From an uncultured Lachnospiraceae bacterium (GTDB taxonomy: Bacteria; Bacillota; Clostridia; Lachnospirales; Lachnospiraceae): a stretch of DNA of 13,905 nucleotides. The stretch's first letter is position 1. Every line of letters begins with the position of its first letter. The translations under genes were made by a program, and so were the position numbers. Below the pieces are notes generated by a model. It made no database searches. It saw only the letters and a program-made list of their open reading frames with translations, and was not told where the DNA came from. The stretch spans positions 1 through 13,905 of the forward strand of contig CANQQN010000023.1 in NCBI GenBank assembly GCA_947625995.1. Reading direction: 5' to 3'. This document shows positions 6,352 to 12,371 of this stretch, piece by piece.

Positions 6352-6827
6352 AGATCACGGTTATCTGCGTAGGGAAATTAAAGGAAAAATACTGGAAGGA
6401 TGCCGTCGCGGAATATGCCAAGCGTCTGCAGGCTTATTGCAGGCTTGAGATCATTGAGGTGGCCGACGAAAAGACGCCGGATCACGGTTCGCGGACGGAG
6501 GAGGAGCAGATCAAAGCCAGAGAAGGCGCGCGTATTCGCAGATACATAGGACAGGGGGCCTATGTGATCGCCCTTGCCATTGACGGCGTACCGATGGATT
6601 CCGTTTCTTTTGCGAAGACCGTGGAGCAATTGGGGATCCGCGGCGTCAGCCATCTTGTGTTTCTCATCGGCGGTTCCCTTGGTCTGGATAAGGAGCTATT
6701 GCGGGAAGCGGATAGGAAGCTTAGTTTTTCAAAGATGACGTTTCCCCATCAGCTGATGCGCGTGATCCTGCTTGAGCAGATCTATCGCGGATACCGGATC
6801 ACAAATGGAGAACCGTATCATAAATGA
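6348..6827 (+). CDS. rlmH: 23S rRNA (pseudouridine1915-N3)-methyltransferase RlmH
   Basis: SPOUT-class methyltransferase of 159 residues that methylates pseudouridine 1915 in helix 69 of 23S rRNA, acting on the assembled ribosome. The sequence covers the whole family: start MKITVICVGKLKEKYW, the SAM-binding trefoil knot HLVFLIGGSLGL (102-113), FPHQLMRVILLEQIYR (132-147) and the conserved C-terminal YRITNGEPYHK. Length is exactly typical. The ATG lies inside the stop of the PanC-like gene (ATGA overlap), implying translational coupling and transcription from the promoter at 5769-5797. An intrinsic terminator is not evident downstream, only a hairpin without a T tract. Confidence 0.96.
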   Translation: MKITVICVGKLKEKYWKDAVAEYAKRLQAYCRLEIIEVADEKTPDHGSRTEEEQIKAREGARIRRYIGQGAYVIALAIDGVPMDSVSFAKTVEQLGIRGVSHLVFLIGGSLGLDKELLREADRKLSFSKMTFPHQLMRVILLEQIYRGYRITNGEPYHK

Positions 6828-6858
6828 TCCGGTGGCAGCCGCCGTCTGCGCCGGGATC
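6826..6858 (+). repeat. Imperfect hairpin after rlmH
   Basis: GATCCGGTGGCAG (6826-6838) and CTGCGCCGGGATC (6846-6858) form a stem of about 12 pairs with two single-base bulges around a 7-base loop. It begins at the rlmH stop codon. A-rich sequence, not a T run, follows, so it is not a standard terminator; an mRNA-stabilising or processing stem is possible. Confidence 0.4.
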
Positions 6859-6911
6859 AAATGGAAAGAAACCAAAGAGCATCATGAAAATGACCAAAAA
6901 TGCGGATATTC

Positions 6912-6926
6912 TGAGAATCATTTTCG
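6912..6926 (+). promoter_or_regulatory. Weak Fur-like inverted repeat upstream of the endoglucanase
   Basis: TGAGAATCATTTTCG resembles the 7-1-7 Fur box TGATAATNATTATCA with three mismatches in fourteen defined positions, and lies 47 bases before the endoglucanase ATG. A TATTCT at 6907-6912 could be a -10, but no good -35 accompanies it. One such match could arise by chance in an A+T-rich gap. Confidence 0.15.
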
Positions 6927-6973
6927 GAGAGAGAGCAATTTGAGCTAAAAAAAGGAAAGCGAGGAAGAAAGAT

Positions 6974-8263
6974 ATGACAGATCATAGGACGGCTACTACT
7001 GATATAAGAAGACTACGCAGGAGGACGTTTGTTTTCTGCCTGCTGGCCTGCATAGTATTGTCCGGTTTTTGCGTACATGCGGCAGAAAATAAAGCGGTGT
7101 CCGATGCCGGAAATTATCATTGGGGCGACATCAATCTGAACGGGCTGGTGCAATCCGACGACGCGCTGCTTGCGCTGAAGCACACTGTGAAGCTGATGCC
7201 GATCACAGAGAAGATCCCTTTTCTGCTGGCGGATATCGATGAAAACGGAGTGATCGAATCCTCTGACGCGCTGGAGATCTTAAAATTTGTGGTCAAGATC
7301 CGTACGCCATATCGCTATGGGGAAGAACCGCCTGTAGAGAATACCACGCCTGTGGGGATTCACGGGCAGCTTTCCGTAAAGGGCACGCAGCTGACCGGTC
7401 AGGCAGGAGAGCCGGTTTCGCTTCAAGGCATCAGTACCCACGGGATAAGCTGGTTTCCAGATTATGTAAACGAGGATTCCTTCCGGTATCTACGGGATAA
7501 CTGGAATGTCAGTGTGGTGCGTCTGGCCATGTATACCGCCGAATATATGGGATATTGCTCCGGCGGAGACCAGACACAGCTTAAGGCGCTGATCTACAAA
7601 GGGGTGGACGCGGCAATTGACCTTGGCCTGTATGTGATCGTGGACTGGCATGTGCTGAGTGACGGGAATCCCCTGCAGAATATGGAAGCCGCAAAGGGCT
7701 TTTTCGCGGAGATCTCCTCACATTACCGGGATTGTCCCAATGTGATCTATGAGATCTGCAACGAACCCAATGGCGGGACTTCTTGGGCGGATATCAAGAA
7801 TTACGCAAATCAGGTGATTCCTGTCATCCGCAGCAATGCGCGGAAAGCCGTGATCCTTGTGGGAACCCCCAATTGGTCCCAGTTTGTGAATGAGGCGGCG
7901 GACAGTCCTATCACAGGATATGATAATCTGATGTATTCTCTTCACTTTTACGCGGCTACCCATGGGGACAGTCTCAGGAATGATCTGAACAGCGCCTATA
8001 GCAAGGGACTTCCTGTGTTTGTTTCGGAATTCGGTACCTGCGACGCCTCCGGAAACGGCGGCAACGATTTTGCATCCACAGAAAAGTGGCTGGACCTGCT
8101 GGATCAGAAAAAGATCAGTTATGTCTGCTGGAACCTGTCCAATAAGGCAGAATCCAGCGCCCTGCTGAACAGCGGATATACCGGTACGACGCAGTATCCG
8201 GACAGCGCGCTGTCAGAAAGCGGCAGATGGATCAAAAACCGCTACTTGAAGAAGAAATCGTAA
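6974..8263 (+). CDS. Secreted GH5 endoglucanase (cellulase) with N-terminal dockerin
   Basis: Extracellular glycoside hydrolase family 5 enzyme of 429 residues, predicted to cut beta-1,4-glucans internally. Residues about 16-37 are a signal peptide (RRR, hydrophobic core, then VHAA before ENK). Residues 50-109 form a type I dockerin with two calcium-loop repeats, D52-INLNGLVQS-DD63 and D87-IDENGVIESS-D98, each followed by a helix. After a Pro/Glu-rich linker the GH5 domain (about 128-425) shows SLQGISTHG, VIVDWHVLSDGNP, acid/base Glu264 in CNEPNG, His324, nucleophile Glu352 in VSEFGT, and Trp386 in CWNLSNK. No carbohydrate-binding module or sorting signal is seen. GAGGAAG at 6961-6967 precedes ATG 6974. 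It is 19 bases before tcdA. The dockerin is at the N-terminus, whereas it is usually C-terminal, and no cohesin partner is in the window. Confidence 0.93.
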   Translation: MTDHRTATTDIRRLRRRTFVFCLLACIVLSGFCVHAAENKAVSDAGNYHWGDINLNGLVQSDDALLALKHTVKLMPITEKIPFLLADIDENGVIESSDALEILKFVVKIRTPYRYGEEPPVENTTPVGIHGQLSVKGTQLTGQAGEPVSLQGISTHGISWFPDYVNEDSFRYLRDNWNVSVVRLAMYTAEYMGYCSGGDQTQLKALIYKGVDAAIDLGLYVIVDWHVLSDGNPLQNMEAAKGFFAEISSHYRDCPNVIYEICNEPNGGTSWADIKNYANQVIPVIRSNARKAVILVGTPNWSQFVNEAADSPITGYDNLMYSLHFYAATHGDSLRNDLNSAYSKGLPVFVSEFGTCDASGNGGNDFASTEKWLDLLDQKKISYVCWNLSNKAESSALLNSGYTGTTQYPDSALSESGRWIKNRYLKKKS

Positions 8264-8282
8264 TCGACGGAGACAAAGTGCC

Positions 8283-9002
8283 ATGTGTAGTCAATTTTCA
8301 AGGACAGAGCGCTTGCTTGGAAAAGAAGCCATGGAGATTCTTGCCGGCGCCAGAGTGGCGGTGTTCGGCATTGGCGGAGTAGGCGGATATACAGCGGAGG
8401 CCCTTGCAAGAAGCGGTGTGGGCGCCATTGATCTGGTGGATAACGACCGGATCTGTTTGTCCAATATAAACAGGCAGATCATAGCCACCACGAAAACGAT
8501 CGGGCAGTACAAGGTGGACATCATGAAGGACCGCATTCTTGACATTAACCCCGCTGCCACGGTTACTGTGCACAAGTGCTTCTTTCTGCCGGAGACGGCC
8601 GGGGAATTTGATTTTTCCGCATATTCTTATGTGGTGGACGCTGTTGATACGGTGACTGCAAAGATCGAGCTTATCCTGCAGGCACAGAAGGCCAAAACAC
8701 CTGTGATCAGCAGCATGGGCGCCGGGAACAAAATGGATCCCTCGGCCTTTGCGGTGGCGGATATTTATGAAACCTCCGGATGCCCGCTGGCAAGAGTGAT
8801 GCGCAGAGAATTGAAAAAAAGAGGTGTAGAGCGCCTGAAGGTGGTTTATTCCAAGGAAAAACCTTTGAAACCGGCTGGTGGCGAAAAGACAGAGAACAGG
8901 AAGGAAGTGCCGGGCTCCAATGCCTTTGTTCCGCCGGTGGCGGGACTGATCATGGCGGGAGAGGTGATCCGGGATCTGGTATCGGCAAAGACAAGCTTGT
9001 AA
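8283..9002 (+). CDS. tcdA: tRNA threonylcarbamoyladenosine dehydratase TcdA
   Basis: E1-like ATP-dependent enzyme of 239 residues (YgdL/CsdL/ThiF-MoeB superfamily) that cyclises t6A to ct6A at tRNA position 37. The N-terminus SQFSRTERLLG is typical. The nucleotide-binding loop GIGGVGGYTAEALARSGVG starts at residue 29, then LVDNDRICLSNINRQ (51-65) with the adenylation Asp and Arg64. Later landmarks are DAVDTVTAK, SSMGAGNKMDP and PGSNAFVPPVAGLIMAGEVI. The protein lacks the paired zinc-binding cysteine motifs of MoeB/ThiF, as expected for TcdA. Length is slightly below that of E. coli TcdA. GGAG at 8269-8272 precedes ATG 8283, close behind the endoglucanase stop, and miaB follows after 12 bases. 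Confidence 0.93.
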   Translation: MCSQFSRTERLLGKEAMEILAGARVAVFGIGGVGGYTAEALARSGVGAIDLVDNDRICLSNINRQIIATTKTIGQYKVDIMKDRILDINPAATVTVHKCFFLPETAGEFDFSAYSYVVDAVDTVTAKIELILQAQKAKTPVISSMGAGNKMDPSAFAVADIYETSGCPLARVMRRELKKRGVERLKVVYSKEKPLKPAGGEKTENRKEVPGSNAFVPPVAGLIMAGEVIRDLVSAKTSL

Positions 9003-9014
9003 AGGAGTGCGCGT

Positions 9015-10478
9015 ATGGGCAGCAACGGGGAAACCCAGTGGAATACATCGGAAATTCCGGCAGAGGAGCCGGACCGGCAGCTTTATTTTGTAAAAAAGGC
9101 GGCCGGGATCGTAAAAAGAGAAAACGACCGGCTGGGACGTATGCAGACTGCGGCGGTGATCACATTTGGCTGCCAGATGAACGCAAGAGATTCCGAGAAG
9201 CTTTCCGGCATTTTGCGGGATATCGGTTATCAGCCTGTGGAGTCCGAGCATGCAGATTTCGTGATCTACAATACCTGCACGGTCAGGGACAACGCCAACC
9301 AGCGGTTATACGGCAGGCTTGGGGTGGCACACGCGGAGAAAAAGAAAAATCCACGGATGAAGATCGCGCTCTGCGGCTGCATGATGCAGGAGCCGTCCGC
9401 GGTAGAAAAGATCAAAAAATCTTATGGTTTTGTAGATATTATTTTTGGAACTCATAATATATTCAAACTGGCGGAACTGATCGTAAACAGCTATGAACAG
9501 CAGGGCATGATCATTGACCTGTGGGATAACACAGACAAGATCGTGGAGAATCTTCCGGTGGAGCGGAAATATCCGTTCAAATCCGGGGTCAATATCATGT
9601 TCGGCTGCGACAATTTCTGCAGCTACTGTATCGTGCCATATGTCCGCGGGAGAGAGAGGAGCCGCAGACCGTCGGATATCCTGCTGGAAATAGAGCGGCT
9701 TGTGGCGGATGGTGTTAAGGAAGTAATGCTTCTTGGACAGAATGTAAATTCCTATGGGAAAAAGCCAGATTATGGCATGACCTTTGCAGGGCTTTTGCGG
9801 GAAGTGGAAAAGATAGAGGGCCTTAAACGGATCCGGTTTATGACTTCTCATCCAAAGGATCTGTCAGACGAACTGATCGCCGTTATGAAGCAATCGGATA
9901 AAATATGCAGGCATCTGCATCTGCCCCTTCAATCGGGAAGCAGCCGCCTGTTAAAGCTGATGAATCGCAGATACGACAAGGAGCAATATCTGGCGCTGGC
10001 ATTGAAGCTCCGCAGGGAAATTCCGGATATCTCTATTACGACGGATATCATTGTGGGATTTCCGGGAGAGACGGAGGAAGATTTTCAGGATACGCTGGAC
10101 GTGGTGCGCAGAGTACAGTTTGACAACGCGTTTACCTTTATTTATTCAAAGCGGACGGGAACGCCGGCTGCGGCCATGGAAGATCAGGTGCCGGAGGATG
10201 TCGTTCATGAACGGTTCGACCGGCTGCTGAAGCTTGTGCAGGATACCGCAAGATCCCGGGCGGCGCTTATGACCGGTACGGTGCAGGAGGTTTTGGCGGA
10301 GGGAATGAACGAACAGGATGCTTCTCTTGTGACCGGCAGAATGAGCAACAATTGTCTGGTACATTTTCCCGGTACGCCCGATATGATCGGCGGCCTTTAC
10401 CGCATCCTGCTTTCAGAATGCAGGGGTTTTTATTATATCGGCAGATTATATGATCAGGAGGCTGAAAAACATGAGTAA
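9015..10478 (+). CDS. miaB: tRNA-2-methylthio-N6-dimethylallyladenosine synthase MiaB
   Basis: Radical SAM methylthiotransferase of 487 residues that adds the 2-methylthio group to i6A37 of tRNAs reading UNN codons. Domains in order: an N-terminal extension of about 44 residues; the MTTase domain with cluster cysteines Cys53 (TFGCQMN), Cys88 (YNTCTVR) and Cys122 (LCGCM); the radical SAM core with Cys198-x3-Cys202-x2-Cys205; LLGQNVNSYG; PLQSGS and VGFPGET; and a C-terminal TRAM domain from about residue 400. All six iron-sulfur ligands are present. MiaB rather than MtaB or RimO is supported by FGCQMN and LLGQNVNSYG. AAGGAG at 9002-9007 precedes ATG 9015. The 3' end overlaps the next start by 8 bases. 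Confidence 0.96.
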   Translation: MGSNGETQWNTSEIPAEEPDRQLYFVKKAAGIVKRENDRLGRMQTAAVITFGCQMNARDSEKLSGILRDIGYQPVESEHADFVIYNTCTVRDNANQRLYGRLGVAHAEKKKNPRMKIALCGCMMQEPSAVEKIKKSYGFVDIIFGTHNIFKLAELIVNSYEQQGMIIDLWDNTDKIVENLPVERKYPFKSGVNIMFGCDNFCSYCIVPYVRGRERSRRPSDILLEIERLVADGVKEVMLLGQNVNSYGKKPDYGMTFAGLLREVEKIEGLKRIRFMTSHPKDLSDELIAVMKQSDKICRHLHLPLQSGSSRLLKLMNRRYDKEQYLALALKLRREIPDISITTDIIVGFPGETEEDFQDTLDVVRRVQFDNAFTFIYSKRTGTPAAAMEDQVPEDVVHERFDRLLKLVQDTARSRAALMTGTVQEVLAEGMNEQDASLVTGRMSNNCLVHFPGTPDMIGGLYRILLSECRGFYYIGRLYDQEAEKHE

Positions 10479-11148
10479 AGCGAAAGAAAACACAAAAAAA
10501 GGGATCAATATCCTGATGATCGTCTCTCTCTTTTATTTTCTTATGGGTGCCATCCTGTTGTTCGCAAAGGGCGGTCTTGGGTATATCATCTATATTATGT
10601 CGGGGACGCTGATCGTCCTTGGCATGGTTTGGGTGATCAGATATCTGATCAATGACGGGTATATGCAACCCGGAAATTATAATTTTTCTTTTGGGCTTCT
10701 GATGATCATTTTCGGCATCTGGCTGTTTTTGCAGCATATGGCTATGTCAGTGATGTGGATTCCCCGCATTCTGGGCGCGGCGGCAGTCCTTACAAGCGTC
10801 ATGAAGATTCAGGATGCGCTGACACTCCGCAGGCTGAAGGACGAAAGGTGGGTCGTCTTTTTGATCCTTTCCGTCATAACGCTGGTCATGGCAGGGGTGA
10901 TCCTGTTTTCTGAGGAGCGTCTTTTTGTAAATGAGGCGGGGACTGTCAGCTGGTATGTTCCGCTGGTGCTTTTTGTAGACGGCGTCTGCAATCTGGTCAT
11001 TCTCTTCCGGGTTTCCGGAAAGATCAGATCCTACAAAAACGAAACCGCCGTGGCGGAGGAAAAGCGGACGCAGGAAATGAAGCAGACAGGGCAGCCTTCT
11101 GTCATGGCTCAGAATGCTGTGGCAGACGATCATGCGGATAAAGGGTGA
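10471..11148 (+). CDS. DUF308-like (HdeD-type) membrane protein
   Basis: Integral membrane protein of 225 residues without an assigned function. Six hydrophobic segments are visible, paired as in DUF308/HdeD proteins, for example INILMIVSLFYFLMGAILLF, IIYIMSGTLIVLGMVWVI and FGLLMIIFGIWLFLQ. A hydrophilic C-terminal tail of about 40 residues is rich in Glu, Lys and Gln. The start chosen is ATG 10471 because a perfect AGGAGG at 10456-10461 sits 9 bases upstream; an in-frame ATG at 10450 would add seven residues but place this site inside the gene. It overlaps the miaB stop by 8 bases and sits 5 bases before the next ATG, so it is embedded in the operon. The family call is by segment pattern and is moderately sure. 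Confidence 0.75.
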   Translation: MSKAKENTKKGINILMIVSLFYFLMGAILLFAKGGLGYIIYIMSGTLIVLGMVWVIRYLINDGYMQPGNYNFSFGLLMIIFGIWLFLQHMAMSVMWIPRILGAAAVLTSVMKIQDALTLRRLKDERWVVFLILSVITLVMAGVILFSEERLFVNEAGTVSWYVPLVLFVDGVCNLVILFRVSGKIRSYKNETAVAEEKRTQEMKQTGQPSVMAQNAVADDHADKG

Positions 11149-11153
11149 GCAAT

Positions 11154-12368
11154 ATGAATATTGTTGTGGTTGGCGGCGGTGCCTCCGGACTGATGGCAGC
11201 CATCACGGCTTCTCAGAACGGCGGAAAGGTCACCGTGATCGAGCATAAAGAGCGTGTAGGAAAGAAGATCCTTTCTACAGGTAACGGACGCTGCAATTTT
11301 ACGAATCTCCAACTGGATCCGTCCTGTTACAGGGGCGGAGGAGAAGATTTTGTGGCCGGTGTGTTAAAACAATTTACTGTGGAGGACACGCTGAATTTTT
11401 TTGAAACGCTTGGAATCCTTGCAAAAGATAAGAATGGCTATATCTATCCATACAGCGAGCAGGCGTCGGCAGTTTTAGACGCGTTGCGCTTTGAGGCGGA
11501 GCATCTTGGCGTTCGTATCCGCTGTGATGAATCGATCAAGGATATTCTTTGGAAGGATAGATTTACTATTAAGACGAATCATGCTTCTTACGAAGCGGAC
11601 AGGCTGATTTTGGCCTGCGGGGGGAAGGCGGCTCCGATCACCGGATCGGACGGCAGCGGATATGTTCTTGCCAGAGCCTTCGGACACAGTGTAGTTCCGG
11701 TAGTGCCCGCCCTGGTGCAGCTTTATTGTGAAGACAGTATTTTTCCGGGCGTGGCAGGCGTGCGGTGTGATGCGAAGGTCACGCTGTATGTGGAAGATGA
11801 GGCTGTGGCTCAGGACCGGGGAGAATTGCAGCTTACAGAGTACGGGATCTCAGGCATTCCGGTGTTTCAGGTTAGCCGTTACGGTTCAAGGGCTCTCCGC
11901 GAGAATAAAAAGGTGACCGCGCATATTAATTTTCTCCCGGATTTTTCGGAAAACCGGTTGTTCTATTATCTCTTACAGCGGGCTGTGAACCGCCCATGGC
12001 AGACTATGGAGCATTTCTTCACCGGTATTTTTCCCAAAAAGCTTGCCCTTGCCATTGTAAAGAAAGCCGGATTATCCGTGATGACGAAAGCGCAGGCGTG
12101 CAGCGCGTCTACATGGAAGTCTCTTGCAGAACTGATCTTGGATTATCGTCTTCCGGTTACCGGCACTCGGGGCTTTGAGGCCGCGCAGGTGTGCGCAGGC
12201 GGCGTAGATACATCCGAAGTGGACCCAGGCACACTGCAGTCTCATCTGGTTCCTCATCTGTATTTCGCGGGGGAGCTTCTGGACGTGGACGGTATGTGCG
12301 GAGGGTACAATCTGCAGTGGGCATGGTCCAGCGGCTATGTGGCGGGACTTCACGCAGCAGAGGATTGA
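11154..12368 (+). CDS. HI0933/YhiN-family FAD-dependent oxidoreductase
   Basis: Cytosolic flavoprotein of 404 residues in the HI0933-like family, often labelled NAD(P)/FAD-dependent or aminoacetone-oxidase-family protein. The dinucleotide-binding motif GGGASGLMAA is at 7-16, with Glu30 ending the second strand. The family signature STGNGRCNFTN is at 41-51. The C-terminal FAD motif reads AGELLDVDGMCGGYNLQWAWSSGYVAG. Clostridial BaiN, proposed to act on bile acids, belongs to this family, but that does not assign a substrate here. ATG 11154 is chosen because AAAGGG (11140-11145) sits 8 bases before it; a GTG at 11145 overlapping the preceding stop is the alternative. It is three bases upstream of a second flavoprotein gene. 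Confidence 0.9.
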   Translation: MNIVVVGGGASGLMAAITASQNGGKVTVIEHKERVGKKILSTGNGRCNFTNLQLDPSCYRGGGEDFVAGVLKQFTVEDTLNFFETLGILAKDKNGYIYPYSEQASAVLDALRFEAEHLGVRIRCDESIKDILWKDRFTIKTNHASYEADRLILACGGKAAPITGSDGSGYVLARAFGHSVVPVVPALVQLYCEDSIFPGVAGVRCDAKVTLYVEDEAVAQDRGELQLTEYGISGIPVFQVSRYGSRALRENKKVTAHINFLPDFSENRLFYYLLQRAVNRPWQTMEHFFTGIFPKKLALAIVKKAGLSVMTKAQACSASTWKSLAELILDYRLPVTGTRGFEAAQVCAGGVDTSEVDPGTLQSHLVPHLYFAGELLDVDGMCGGYNLQWAWSSGYVAGLHAAED

Positions 12369-12371
12369 AAA

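Noticed and set aside
6826..6858. The hairpin after rlmH as an intrinsic terminator
   Set aside because: It is followed by A-rich sequence rather than a T run on the + strand.
8298..9251. A 317-codon open frame on the minus strand opposite tcdA and the start of miaB
   Set aside because: The encoded protein is Cys/His/Arg-rich without family features, spans two genes with clear conserved motifs, and has the look of a shadow frame created by codon bias of the + strand genes.
8780..9457. A 225-codon + strand frame bridging tcdA and miaB
   Set aside because: It overlaps both genes in another frame and has a low-complexity Gly/Arg-rich composition typical of a shifted frame.
9306..9851. A 181-codon minus-strand frame inside miaB
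   Set aside because: It is antisense to the MTTase and radical SAM core of miaB and has no plausible ribosome binding context or protein features.
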